NCBI GenBank assembly: GCA_902729315.2
Contig: LR746268.1
Coordinates: 1,051,501 to 1,115,500 of the forward strand
DNA length: 64,000 nucleotides
Source: Spirodela intermedia
Lineage: Eukaryota > Streptophyta > Magnoliopsida > Alismatales > Araceae
Direction: 5' to 3'
In this document: in pieces, positions 34,157 through 47,394 of the stretch
How the letters are laid out: the number at the start of each line of letters is the position of its first letter
How positions within the stretch are numbered: position 1 is the first letter of the stretch
Program-made: the position numbers and the translations under genes
The notes under the pieces: generated by a model
Seen by the model: the letters and a program-made list of their open reading frames with translations, nothing else
Databases searched by the model: none
Told to the model about the DNA's origin: nothing

Positions 34157-36602
34157 ATGGCGACACCCTACAAGGCCCTTCTCTCATCAGTGGCCATGGC
34201 TGCTGTCTCCTCCAAGACCCACCTCCCGGTTATGCCCCTCAGTGCCTTATCTGAAGTCCTCCCCCCTTCCTTGCATCTGCGGGAGAACGCCACCAGCAGC
34301 AGGGCCAAGCAGAGGAATCGGAGCTGGAGGTCGGCGGCTATGGCGGTGGCCGTAGCTGGAACCAGTGGGGTTGAGACAGCTGCCGCTGAGAAACCTGCGG
34401 TTTCTCAGTCTGCTGGGAAGAAGCTCCGCATCCTCGTAGCTGGCGGCGGGATCGGAGGTTTGGTGTTTGCTTTGGCTGCTCAGAGAAAAGGGTTCGATGT
34501 GATGGTGTTTGAGAGGGATCTGAGTGCAATTAGAGGGGAGGGGCAGTACAGGGGACCGATTCAGATACAGAGCAACGCATTGGCGGCCATGGAGGCCATT
34601 GATTTGAAGGTTGCAGAGGAGATTATGAATACCGGATGCATCACCGGTGACAGGATCAATGGCCTTGTGGATGGCATCTCCGGCTCATGGTATGCAGTTT
34701 TTTGCTCTCTAATCTCAGTTTTCCACTTCCGATTACTCGATTTAGAAAATAAAATGTGCGTTATCGATCGTGTTTTATGTCTTGCGAATGCATCGAAATT
34801 ACTACTCCCATTGGTTTGGGATACCTTCTGTTCTTTAAACTATATTGAAGGAGCAGAATATTTGGATGGTAAATAAAAAAAATCTGATCTGGGTTAAGTT
34901 ACCCAATAAAAAGTGGGATTTTGAGAGGATTGAATTGGATCAACTACATAAATCACCTTCCTCGGCAAATGGGAACAGGTTTAACTAAACCGGCAAGTCA
35001 GAACCCATATATATATATATATATATATATGTACATTATCCTCAGAAAATTTATACAAAGTTTTTCCATTCAGCTTGGAAAATTATCATTGCTACAGAAT
35101 GGAAATGGGTGCGGATATTTGCTCCATTATTTTTATTTATTTATGTTCTTGTCATTCTCTGTCTGAATATCTTTGCGAGGTGAGCAGACTTCATCTATCT
35201 TCTGTGTGCGTGTTCATCACTTGCTGTTTATTCTGTTGACGGTTGCTCAGGCTCATTTTCCCTTTACAATCTTCTTTTCATGTGAAATGTGGATCTTTTT
35301 CCCATGGTCTTAGTTACAAGACGAATCGTTTTGAGGTTTGGAATGCTATTATCCTGAGAGGCATAGTGGTTTGAAAACAAGCTTTTTAGGCATCTCCTTA
35401 TGAAAATGGTGGCAGAAGATTTTCTATGAGATTATTATGCATGAAAATTACCGTCAGAATCTCACATAAACCAGAATCCTGTATGAAATTAGGCCCATTT
35501 TCACAACTGTCAGGCTGATTATATCATTAGGAAAATAATACCTCCCAGGCCGTTTTTGGTTTTTTATTTTATTTTTTTATTTTTATTTTGTCTGGGACTC
35601 ATATATGGGTTGTAGGGTATTATCACTCTTTTGGATTGAAAAGGGTTTTTTTAATTATTATTTTTAGGGCAAACTTTCTCTGTCTTTCCAAAGTATCTGT
35701 TGTGAAGCAATTCTTTCTGGTGTTCAGGTACATCAAGTTTGACACATTCACTCCTGCCGCAGAACGGGGTCTGCCCGTTACCAGGGTCATCAGTCGTATG
35801 ACCCTTCAAGAAATATTAGCTCGAGCTGTTGGTGAAGATGCTATTTTGAATGATAGCAACGTTGTTGATTTTGTAGATGATGGATCCAAGGTCTCTACCA
35901 CCCCCCACCTCCTCTTTCAATATATTTATATATATATATATAGATATAATTTTCTGTGTACAGAAATTTATTTTTAAACATATTCTTGGGTTCATTCTTA
36001 TATTCGTTGTTATATGACCAGGTAACAGTGAAACTTGAGAATGGACAGACATATGAAGGTGATCTTCTCATTGGAGCAGATGGTATAAGATCCAAGGTGA
36101 TATCTACATATTATATATGTATATATATAAATATATCTATTATTTTCAATAACTTACCTTTTATTGGTGGGTAGGTCCGGAGGATCTTGCTTGGTCCAAC
36201 AGAGGCTTCCTATTCAGGATACACCTGCTACAGTGGTATTGCAGATTTTGTACCTCCTGATATTGAAACTGTTGGGTATGGCTAACTGGCTTGCAGAAAA
36301 CTCTTACCCTTTTTTCTACATAGCTTCCAAATATATCTAATCCAAGGTTCTCTTCAGATATAACATAACTTGTTCGCCATCATTTGCCTCCCCATAGTTT
36401 TCTAGGGTTTAATTTACACTTCAATCATCCTCTGCAGTTTATTTTCTCATTCATGGTTCTTCTCTGATGAAGGTACCGAGTTTTCCTTGGTCACAAACAG
36501 TACTTCGTTTCATCAGATGTTGGCGCCGGAAAAATGCAGTGGTATGCATTTCATGCAGAATCTCCCGGCGGTACCGACGCTCCAGATGGTACATTCCACT
36601 GC

Positions 36603-36636
<34 letters not shown>

Positions 36637-37929
36637 ATCGAGGGTTTATTTCCTGTACAACAAGATTTCATGTTCCATTTCTTTTCCAATAATTGTTGCC
36701 TTTTATTCTTACTTATATTACATATAAAGTACTTTCAATTCACTCTTTATGAATATTTTTTCCAATTAATCAAATATTTTTCTGATGCTCATCGTTTTTT
36801 AAAAAAAATAATATTTTCTTAGATAGTAGTGTGAAATAACCCACTGATGATCAGTTATAAGATGGAGAGCAGCAGCCATCATGTTTCTTGATATTTTGGC
36901 AGGAAAAAAGGAAAGATTGCTTAAAATATTTGGAGACTGGTGTGATAATGTGGTTGATTTACTGAATGCAACGGATGAGGAAGCAATTCTTCGCCGTGAT
37001 ATATATGATAAAGTTCCCATTTTAAACTGGGGGAAAGGTCGAGTAACCTTGCTTGGGGACTCTGTTCATGCTATGCAGCCAAACATGGGCCAAGGTGGTT
37101 GCATGGCTATTGAGGTATGCTGTGGCTGTTCTTATACATTTTCTATTGCTACAATATTGGAGAAAATCTTGGTATGATTAGCTGATTTTTCTCGAATGTG
37201 ATGTGGGTTTTGACCCTTTCTCCGAGTTCTTTCCTCTGATTGACCAACCTCCACCGTTGATCTTATCAGCCCCACCCATCCAGACAACCTTATGACATGT
37301 TTGTGGTCTTGTAGGATGGCTATCAGCTCGCTTTGGAGCTTGAAAAAGCATGCAAGGACAGTGCTGAATCTGGCGCTCCCATTGATATTCCTTCTTCCTT
37401 AAAACGGTAAGCTTCCGTGGTTCCAGATATGAAATTTTTTTTTCTGAATGGGGAAGTCAAACGCTGGGGAGAAATCTTGGTGTTTGACCAGGGAAGTATG
37501 ACTTTAAGAACTTTAGAAGATCAAATGCCATCTATATATTTATATATATTTCCCAGGTATGAGAAAGAGAGAAGAATACGCGTTGCAATCATATATGGAA
37601 TGGCTAGAATGGCTGCGATCATGGCTTCAACCTACAGACCGTATTTGGGTGTGGGTCTCGGGCCATTATCGGTACGATGCTCTCGTGATGCTGGCTTTTA
37701 CCCAGGTTTAATCAAGATTTTTGTGATAAAATCCCTCACCTTTGTTGTTCTTATTTGTCTCTGCCTCCATGCACAGTTCTTGGTCAACCTGCGGATACCA
37801 CACCCTGGAAGAGTGGGTGGAAGATTTTTCATCAAGATTTTCATGCCGCTGATGTTGAATTGGGTACTCGGTGGAAACAGGTGTGACCCTTCAAAGTCTT
37901 ATATGTATCTTGATTTTCTTTTATTTAGT

Positions 37930-37962
<33 letters not shown>

Positions 37963-38692
37963 CTAGACTTGTCTGCTGGGTCTGAACAGCCCTTCAATCT
38001 AGTTTCTATTTTTTGTGATCCGATTCCTGATGAAAAAAATTGATAAAATAATGCCTGCTTCAGGTATTTAGAACAGCCCTTCAATCTAGTTTCCATTTTT
38101 TATAATCTAATTCCTGATGAAAAAAATTGATAAAATAATGCCTGCTTCGGGTATTTAGAACAGCCCTTCAATCTAGTTTCCATTTTTTATAATCTAATTC
38201 CTGATGAAAATTGATAAATTAATGCCTGCTTCAGATGCTTAGAACAGTCCTTCAATCTAGTTTCCAATTTTTGTGATCTAATTCCTGATGAAAATTAATA
38301 AAGTAATGCCTGCTTCAGGTACTTAGAACAGCCTTGTGGGGTGATTAAGTTAGGCTGGAGACTAGTGACAATAATGAAAAATAAAATAAAATCATTTCCT
38401 TGTTCCTCATGCAACCTTGGAAAAAAAAATCAATAAATGTCTGTGAATATGCTCAAGCTGCTCTGATTCGACGATATTTTCCTAGTGGACTGATTTTTAT
38501 TGACTCTAAATTTTTTCACATTGGAATGAAAAATAACCTGGTTTCCTTTCCTTGCAGCTCAAAACTTGAAGGGAGATCATTATCCTGTCGGCTATCTGAT
38601 AAAGTACGTTTCTAAGAATGTTAGAATGTAGTAAAACAGTTCCACTTCCATAGATGCATGAATTGCCTTTTCAACAAGCTACTGAAATTAAA

Positions 38693-38729
<37 letters not shown>

Positions 38730-41022
38730 CTCACCGACATGTGTTCTTCATTGAAGGCGAGCAGCCAGCTGCGGAGATGGTTTGAAGATGATGATGCTTT
38801 GGAGCGGGCTCTCTCTGGAGAGTATGATCCAAACCTATCCATTCATCGCGAATTTCTTCTTGGCAAGCTTCATCTTTGTGCAGTGAGCTGAGAAAAAAAA
38901 ACTCTTTCGCTGTAGGTGGTATCTTGTGCCGCTGGAGAATGATGCTGCAAGCACATTACAGCCTATTCATTTGAGTAAGGATGTGCACAGGCCCTTCACC
39001 ATCGGGTATGTTATAATCCCTAAAATAATAGTTTTACGACCACTGTTGCTGTTGTAGTTAGGGGTGTCAATCACAGGGTTGAGGAGAGAGAGAGAGAGAG
39101 GGAGAGAGAGAGAGAGAGAGAGAGAGATGACGGGAGGGAGGGGAGGGGGGGGGTATGGCTTCAAGCAAGCATCCTGGAATAGTCCCATATTGGTTAGTTA
39201 CTGCAGAAAAAAGAACCTAAAAACAATTATGTGCCTAAGGTTACCTAAAAACAATTATGTCCCATAGCATCAGAGCTCTTCCCATTGATTATTTTTACAA
39301 ATGGTCATATTGTTGATTTAGGAAGAGTCATCATTTATGACTGACCCAATTATGGAAAAACTGTTGAATAAAGATTTATGGAATTGATGAGGATGATCAA
39401 TATTTATATAGTACAAAATTTATTGAATGTTTCCTTGTGGGCTTTGCCAATGGTCTCGTTGATTTTGACTATATTTCACTCTAGTCATGATTTCAAGGCT
39501 GACCTAGTTATTGAAAAAGTGCGGTCTGGGACTGGCTTCTCCAAGCTTAGATGGCTAGCTGTTACCCCTCCTTGTATTCTTATTTAACAGATCATACTCT
39601 TGTGGGTTTTTGCAGGAGCTCTCAGACTGGTGCTTCTGCAGTGTCAGTGGCCATTCCTTCACCGCAGGTATGGCATCCTTGGGCTATTTCTGTCAACGTT
39701 TTAGGATTCAGTACTACTCCAAGAAAGAGGGAAACCTCGGTTGATAGTAGAGAAGTTTATTACCGTTTCGGGATAGATTCACCAAAAGATTGTACTGCAT
39801 AAAAGGTTACTAAGAATAACAGAAAAAATATAAAAAAAGACTACTTGGCATTAAGGGTTCTGGTTTGATTTGGCCGTATAACTTGTCACTAGACATGAAT
39901 AAAATCCATGAGGACGACCAATCTATATATATATATATATAGATAGATAGATAGATGAAAATTTTATTCTAGCTAGAGAATCTTTTTAGATCTTGATCTA
40001 AACTATGAAGTTGTTCTTGTGGGCATTAACTGGTTTGTTGACTGACTTTTCCTTTCAGGTGGCCGAAGCCCACGCTCAGATTCACTGCAAGGACAATGCG
40101 TTCTACGTGACGGACATGAGCAGTCAACACGGGACATGGATCACAGAGTAAGATTTGAAAATATTAAACAGCCGCCATTTTTTTTTATTTTAACTGAGAT
40201 TCCAGAACGAGAAAAACAATTCCGTTTTTCTCTGTCCATGCAGTAATGAAGGAAGGCGTCACCGGGCTCCCTCAAACTTTCCTGTTAGACTCCACCCTTC
40301 CTATGTGGTTGAATTTGGCTCGGACAAGAAGGTATTCCTCATGATCCTACGATCCTCTCGACTATGAGAGATCAATACCACCTTAAAAATTGCTTACTCT
40401 CTTAGAAGATTTTTCCAAAAGATAATTCTCTATTCATTCCTTCAGTCAAAAATTTAGGGATCTTCTATGTTTATCTTCATGGAATCAGACTGAAACTTGA
40501 AAACATTTTTTTTCTAGATAACTATTGGTAATCATGTTTTTATGCATATGTCCCATGTATCAAAACTTTAGATTTATTTGATGTGGGAATATCAGAGCAT
40601 TATATTTTTCCAATCTGATTGTGATCGGCAGTAATGATCTAATTGCTTTGACTAAATTTTTTGCTCAATCCAACCCGACCAGCTGGATTCCTGACCATAT
40701 CTTAAGCTCCCGACTAGTCAATTCAGTCTTCAGGGTCAGCTTCATCGGTGCCCAATCTACACTGTTTGATAGTCCTGAGGCCACTGAGTCAGTGAGGAAA
40801 CTAATTCTTTTGAACACTAGCACTTCCCTAAGTTATTTCTTCTTGTTTGAGCTCATCTATCCAACTGATTTCTCGTTAAAAAAAGACTAGCATAGTCTTG
40901 TCTAACCTCACACATCTCACTGGTCTCTCCAACGACCACAGGCGGCGTATCGTGTGAAGGTGATGAAGACTCTTCCAGAAAGATCAACAAGTGGATGGGA
41001 GCAAGCTGTCCCAGCCGTCTGA
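34157..41022 (+). CDS. ZEP: Zeaxanthin epoxidase, chloroplastic
   Basis: Sixteen exons (34157-34689, 35728-35890, 36022-36096, 36175-36275, 36473-36588, 36903-37114, 37315-37406, 37557-37671, 37777-37880, 38558-38603, 38757-38821, 38916-39005, 39616-39667, 40059-40147, 40244-40331, 40942-41022) give 673 residues, the normal size. Residues 1 to about 85 look like a plastid transit peptide. The FAD monooxygenase domain starts at LRILVAGGGIGGLVFALAAQ (dinucleotide motif near 96-101), with ERD near 119, the DLLIGADGIRSKVR motif, and GDSVHAMQPNMGQGG near 381. A C-terminal FHA domain (AHAQIHCKDNAFYVTDMSSQ, then HGTWITDNEG, FGSDK) ends the protein. The enzyme converts zeaxanthin via antheraxanthin to violaxanthin in plastids, feeding abscisic acid synthesis and the xanthophyll cycle. 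The start has a strong context (GCCATGG). No frame break is seen; every junction is GT-AG. Confidence 0.96.
35008..35032. repeat. (AT)n microsatellite in ZEP intron 1
   Basis: A short ATAT run lies inside the first ZEP intron. Similar AT runs occur in ZEP introns at about 35924-35943 and 37930-37955. Confidence 0.8.
37984..38340 (+). repeat. ~86-bp tandem repeat, just over 4 copies, in ZEP intron 9
   Basis: GAACAGCCCTTCAATCTAG recurs at about 37984, 38071, 38158 and 38242 (GAACAGTCC), with a truncated copy near 38326. Spacings are 87, 87, 84 and 84 bp. Each unit continues with TTTC(C/T)A(T/A)TTTTT, ATTCCTGATGAAAA and AATGCCTGCTTC. Identity is high, with single-base differences and small deletions in the A run. 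Confidence 0.92.
38693..38727. repeat. (ATA)n microsatellite in ZEP intron 10
   Basis: About a dozen ATA/TAA triplets lie just upstream of the acceptor of exon 11. Confidence 0.85.
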
Positions 41023-42393
41023 AGGAGCCCAAGCTCCTTCCTAGGGTTTCATTCAAATGTACAGAAAAAGGAAGGCCATCAGACCCAATGGGAGAAATGT
41101 ATAGATTGGCCCTGAACAAGAGCGAGGAAGCATTGTGGGTGTCCCCAAGTTTTGGTTCTTTACATTCTTCCCTCACCCAATAGCTGTTGTAAGTGTATAG
41201 TGGCTGGTTCTAAGCAATCATTCTTCCCGATTCTATGTATAAGAATCCCTAGCGATTGAATGAGTTCTTACTAGGATCTCTGCTTATCTTGACCCAGATG
41301 GGTTCTCTTCTTTGATCAGCTGACAAGACCAGGCTCACAGGCCACGGCCGAGCTGCTAAAGTTCCAGACTAAAAGTGTACTCCATACTTGGAGGCCTCCC
41401 CCAGTGTGCTATGGAAATTACAGTTTCTCCATAAATACAGTAAATAAATGTCCATTTTGGTAAATGTGGGGGGGTTTGACACCAGGTCTTGGAGAAAAGT
41501 ATTCGGGCTTTGACGCCCCCTTGAAGTGATGTCCTCTCGACCAGTTAAAGTTGGGCCCTGAGTTGCCCAGCCCGGTACTGGGCTTATGTGATGGCGGCCC
41601 TCCTCTGACCCGTTCTATTAACTCATTTGGGCTTCTGAAAGCCCGGCCTAGGAGTAATTATTCTGTCTATGTTCTTTGTATTTTTTGAAATTAAACTAGT
41701 TTGATCTGAATTTTGTTAAAAAAAGTGATGCAAATTACACGTTCACTAGTGCGGATTTTCTTTACGAGAGTTAATAACCTGGAAGTGGGTTCAGCTCTCA
41801 ATGTCAGTCCTCAAATAAGCCATAGGCTGATTTTTATCCACAAGAATAATAAAAACTACGTTGAAATTCAGGAATTTCTTCAACAACAGAAACCCTAATT
41901 GACAACATAAATATAAAGGAGTATTTATCGGTGAGTGAGATCATTGCCTTCTGTTACCCTCGGTTGGATGATTCAAACTACATCCTCCACAAATCGTGTG
42001 CCCAAGGCCAATCCCTCTGGCCCTTCCACAGGTTTCTAGGTCTTGTGCCAGTCTCTCAAGGTTGATGGTGGGCCCTGGCCTGAAGCACGAGAAGACATGG
42101 AATGGGTTCTGGGTCATATGAGCCGAGCCAAATATCTCTTCTATAGGGAACTGTTTTTGTCTGTTCAAGCCCCAGAAAATGGGCCGGGCCAGGCATGCTT
42201 CCAGAGAAGCCCGACCCGGTGAAAAGCCATGACGCTTCACCCAACAGAATAAAGTGCATTTCACGATAATGTCACTCGTGGACATAGAAATACATTTGGT
42301 ATGCTCAGCTTGAATCTCTACACACCATGGACAAGCACCCTAATTCCAATTTCACCAGGAGAGAGACAGGGGGAGAGAGATCAGTGCACCTTT
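41023..42393. other. ZEP 3' flank and spacer before the thioredoxin-like gene
   Basis: The first ~250 bp are a plausible ZEP 3'UTR. The rest contains GGCCC-rich patches (41560-41660 and 42000-42220) and no supported gene. The minus-strand ORF of 114 codons at 41941-42285 has no recognisable domain. The two genes are convergent. Confidence 0.5.
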
Positions 42394-45300
42394 TTAGAAA
42401 TCAACTGACGTGTATTTACGGATGGCAGCAAGAATCCTTTCCTTGTCCCTGGTTGGGAACGCCTCCAGAAGAACCCCATCTTTGTAGAACTGGAAGAGTG
42501 GCACAGACTGCGAAATTCAGATTCATTAGAACCCTCAATTGTTACGTATAATAGGAAAGGAGGAAAATGGAGAGGATATATCATCATGCATCTTAAAAAA
42601 ATGGCTGCAGATTTTCTCTCTTTTTTAACCCTAAGATGACTGAATCACATCCATGTTTGGAAAAACAATTGACGGCAGGTTGACGTTTCAGTCCTGCCAG
42701 GTGGCCACGTTATATGTTCCACGTGGCAGCTGACCCCCGCAAAAAAGACTGGGGCCTGTTTTTCTTTGGGAATTGGTGAAAATAAGAATCTATGTTGCTA
42801 TGTGAAAATTTTCATCCGCATGATGATCAAGCGGGTCAACTTTATAAAATAAAAGAATATAAAAACATGGGAAGAAATATCAGGATAAGCTCTTCTATCA
42901 GCAGCACACATTTCTACCTTGGTTCTCAAATCCAGGAGTAGCCGTTTCCAATGAACCGGAATCAAAGAATAAGACGAATCTCTGATTTCATGATCAAGGA
43001 AATACAGCAGAAAAACGATAGAAAAATTAAAAACAAGGATTAGAAATTAACTGTTGACTGCTGCACAGACGCCTTCTAAACTTCCAACATCATAATTCTG
43101 GTAATCCTATTAAATGCATTAGTAATAATGAAGCGTTCTAAGATTAGCGGGCAAAAATACCCAGGGGCTGTTCTTAATCGTTACACGCATTTATCCCTAA
43201 GAACGGACGCAACAACTACGGTCTTCACCGTAACTTACGTAACGGCCACATGAAGCCCTAAATTAGGAAAATTGTCATCACGTGATTGCTTTCCAAAGAC
43301 AGTTCTTATGTTAACCTTCACTTAATGGATGCCCAAGTTATGGCTGGCTATACTTTATCTATTTTGAAACAACTCTGAGTGCTAGGAAGAGGATCCTTGC
43401 TGAACTGCAATTGTTCATAATAATGAGAGAATAAGACACTCCCGTCTAACAACCAGCAACAGTACTTCCATCACAAATTCAGTCTCACAGAAGATCTATA
43501 AGCGAAGAAACTATTAAAAAGCTCCAAAATTTGGTGCTGCGAAGAAATTCTCAGCCATAAATCCTACAAATCATAATCTTGGTACTTGAGCAAGCCCTAG
43601 CTTTACCACAAAAGAAAATTAAGCAATAACAATAAGGTGATCCTCGCCATGCACATCATCAGTCTGCCAACAAAGCTTGAGTCAATCTGCCCATGGTTGA
43701 GATGGTGAGGTGTAGGTGCTCTGCCCATGTCAGACTTCACCCAACACCACAAGGGATCTTCTCTCAACATCCAGAGAGAAGATTTTACGATACCTCATGC
43801 CATTATCTTCTCATTCAAAAATTGTCTTCCTGCCTTTCCAGGGAAAAAGCTGAACAGTATCCTCCCAGAAGTCCTAAAGATGAGCTTTTAGGGATGGATT
43901 TCAGACCATTGGAGGGTGATTGTTAATGGGAACAGACATAGTTATATCTATATATATATTTACATCAAGAAGTGTGTATTCAATTAGCCAGCAGCTGCAC
44001 ACCTCATTAAAAGAACGGAAGAAATGCATTTCTATCTAAGATCCATGAGCATGATACAATATTTCAAATGTAATGCCTGGCTAGTTTCTCTAGATAACAT
44101 TTCTACTACATACCCTTATTCGTAGTCGTTCAGCCACCTCAGTCTGTTCATCATATTCATCAATAACCTGAAAATTTTGCAAATGGGAAAATGTCTAATA
44201 TATGATGCACATCATTACTTACAACCGATCACCACTTGAATAAAACAATATAAAATTCAAACTTTCACTACAGTAAAAACATTAGTATATATATGCACAC
44301 TTACACTTTTACGAGGAATATATGAGGAATAAACATGAACGTTAAACTGTCGCATGCCCACAAAAAAGTGACCATATATTTGCAAAAGAACCTCCAAATT
44401 TTGTAATACGCAAGAAAGCCCTGATAATTGGACAAGCAGTTATTTTCTAGCATATTTCCTCTCTCTCTAATTAGATATCACTTCCAGAATTTTGGCATGG
44501 AGCTGTATAATCTGGGGAAATTTTACGTACATTAAAAAACTAGAGATTCTCACATACTATGGAGATACATATGAAAAATCCTTTAATTGTTTATAATACG
44601 GTGATATCTGATTAATCTCACTAATTGAGTTAGCAGGCATCTAAACTTTTCCAATGGTATTTACTGTTCACACCAGTACAGGTCCTAGGATTATACTAGA
44701 ACTTGATCAAGATTTCATCAGTTGGAAAATGATGGTTTTGACCAAACATTGCATACAGGTCTACACCTTTTGCATGGTTTTGATCAAACATTTCACTTGA
44801 ATGATTTAATATTTACAAATAACGAGACAAAAAGGTACATTCGAGAAGTTATCCTATTCTAGGGGGTGCGGTGCCCCCAGTTAGATATTGATGAGTTGAG
44901 TCACCGAAGGATACAGATTAACATCAACGAATTAGAATATTATTCTCAGTGATAGGAGCAAATGAAACCAATTTTTTAAGATGATAACAAACACGGTCTT
45001 TGCTATATTAAATCAAAATTGATGACAATGGAATTTTTCATGATAAATTGAGATTCAAGCCAAAAGCACACACAGCCACCAAGGAAATCCTAAACAGATG
45101 ACATCTCAAATGTTTTCCAGCACATGTTCATTTTCTATGCTTCAGTAGCTTTCTCCACTAGCCAATGAGCCTTAACAAGGCCTTTGACATCCCTTAAAAG
45201 CTATCGCATCCCCAACCTGACAACAGGCATGATGCTGATAAAGAAGCATCCAGAGACTGCCAACAACGTGGACAGTGTGATGTCGCTACGGAACCCAAAG

Positions 45301-46019
45301 GATCAAATATCTTTAAAGGAAGATTTTTTTTTCAAGGAATAAGATAAATTCAAAATAGAATGCACGAAAAAACGTTTTTCAATCACACAGCCAAAATCAA
45401 CAAACTTGCCTGGAACTCACGTAGAGAAAGATACAGAAATCAGAAACAAACAAGATTGAAAATAATTGCCACAAGGTAAACGTATCAAAAAAAAAAATTG
45501 AAACGGAAAATAAATACACGCGTAGTTAAATCTCACATTGTGCTTCAGGAAAATAATTCCAGCTCCTTGATCACCAGAACCTTTGCACAACTTTGTAAAG
45601 CCTTGTTCAATGTACTTGCAGCTTCCACATGAGTTGCGAAAAAAGTCTACCACAACTAATGAATCAGATTTCTTAGCCTTCGCTAAGAATTTTAAAAATT
45701 CCTCATCAGTCTTAAATTCTCTGACACAATCAACAGGACAATTTTCATCATCCTCTTCAATAATAGATGACTCTTCTTTGTAAACATCAGACACAACATT
45801 GTTTTCAACAGATTGAAGCCTGTGTCTTATTTGTCTCTCAACCTTGAAGTTCCTCACAGTATGAGGAAGTTCTGACTTCATTAATAGGAACCCAATATGA
45901 TTCATGGAAATTGCATGATGCATCATAGGAAATGAACTTGCAGGTTTGGTATCATATTGACCAGCTTGAACTGTTGCAGAACTAAAAGCCCTAAACGAGA
46001 ACGAATTGCAATTCAGCAT
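42394..46019 (-). CDS. Thioredoxin-like protein, probably chloroplastic (thioredoxin-like 4 type)
   Basis: Three minus-strand exons, 46019-45537, 44167-44114 and 42507-42394, give 216 residues. About 95 N-terminal residues are Ser-rich, then basic and acidic, and fit a plastid transit peptide plus linker. The thioredoxin fold runs from CVREFKTDEEFLKFLAKA to the C-terminus: SLVVVDFFRNSCGSCKYIEQ holds the redox site CGSC (canonical thioredoxin has WCGPC), FLKHN ends exon 1, VIDEYDEQTEVAERLRIR is exon 2, and SVPLFQFYKDGVLLEAFPTR with the cis-Pro loop and final helix is exon 3. The lack of Trp before the CxxC and the Ser in it mark an atypical plant thioredoxin whose targets I cannot name. The ATG at 46019 is the first in frame; a 5'UTR intron is possible. 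Introns are long (1.4 and 1.6 kb). Confidence 0.9.
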
Positions 46020-47330
46020 CACAAAAGATAGCTAGTCAGAACAAATTCCAATGTCATGCAACTGTTCAACGTCCTTGAAGATGGCCTGTAAGCAAAACCT
46101 AACGCTAGCATCATCCAGGATCTAATAGTAAGTACATCTTCAAAATATAGCGAAAATAATTGAATAAATACCTGAAGTCAAACGTCAAACAGAAATTATA
46201 ATGATAAATAAGGAACATACAGCATACCAGTACTGATTGTTGTTCACCAAGTTTTCAATGAGTTATATGGAACAAATGAAAATTAGAAAATATATAAATT
46301 CTTTCGGAGGAAATGTTAATCCTCTCATGTGGTCAGGAGAAACAATTAGCACCCTCATATAATTAAAAAGCACAGGAGAAGATGTGGAAATGGTGTGGTA
46401 CACAACAAGTAGCTAAGGAGGGAATTTCCCTTTAATTATGTTCGACCTTTTCCATTTTCCACAATATGTTTACATTTCCACAATGCTGGTGGCGAGGACA
46501 ATGAACAAAATCACTGATTAATAATATACCTGATGGTTAGAGGCACTAGCATCCATATTATAGACTACTATAGATGTGCAAGGATGACCTCAAATTATCT
46601 TAACCAGTTAAAAAAATTCTCAAGATAGAACCCAAAGTCCTACGAAGGTTGTAAAGCAGAAACATCTGTTTGCTACTTTCTAGAGTTGAGTAAAATCGGT
46701 ATTCTAGAGTTGAGAATACCGTCATAAAAGCCCTGGAGACTAGCGGTCCGACTCTTCTTATAGTTAAACTGGAGATTCAGCTCAAACGTGCATCGATTCA
46801 ATATAAGAACATCAGAAAAGGGATCGACCAACATATAAAATCCAAATGAGGAAATAACTGGCAAGCTATTGCAAGACCGCACCCGGCTGTACGACATCCA
46901 AAATGCGATCTCCTTAAAAAGTTTATTCTAACACGAAAGCCTCGCATCTCAATCAGCATACGATAATTCACTCCTCGACAGAAGGCGAAATCGAGGAAAT
47001 AAAACTGAAAAAAATGAAACTAAAAGGGAAATGAAAATCAGTTCAAATCTAAGCCCATAAGATGGCGTGATTCAACCAGAAAAGCGAAATAACGCCTGGT
47101 TTTTCTCCCATTCAATCAACTTCGTATTCAAAATCAGCAAAACACATCAAGGATTCATGTGCAATACATTTGACTCAAAGAAAACAAGGTCGAAAGATTC
47201 ACCAACCAGAGATTCAGACTCTGCGGATCGCCGAGCGCACCACTCTCAATTCCGGCCTTCCTTTCCCCCAGCCACGGATCAACCGGCTCTTTCTGATGCA
47301 GGAGTTTTCAAATTACTGTTTACATTCACG
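46020..47330. other. Upstream region or 5'UTR intron of the thioredoxin-like gene
   Basis: No coding gene is seen. A CTGACTAG acceptor-like site lies just upstream (minus strand) of the ATG, and a GGCCC-rich promoter-like region begins near 47.4 kb, so part of this stretch may be a 5'UTR intron. ORFs here are featureless. Confidence 0.35.
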
Positions 47331-47394
47331 ATCCAGGCCCTCCTCCAGATTATTCTAAATAAATAAATAATTGACCGATGAAAATAGGACCTCC

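Noticed and set aside
38966-39190. Short ORFs on both strands around 39.0-39.27 kb
   Set aside because: They fall in a ZEP intron and translate a GA/CT microsatellite.
41941-42285. Minus-strand 114-codon ORF between ZEP and the thioredoxin-like gene
   Set aside because: No domain, no splice or promoter context, and composition like other GGCCC-rich spacer patches.
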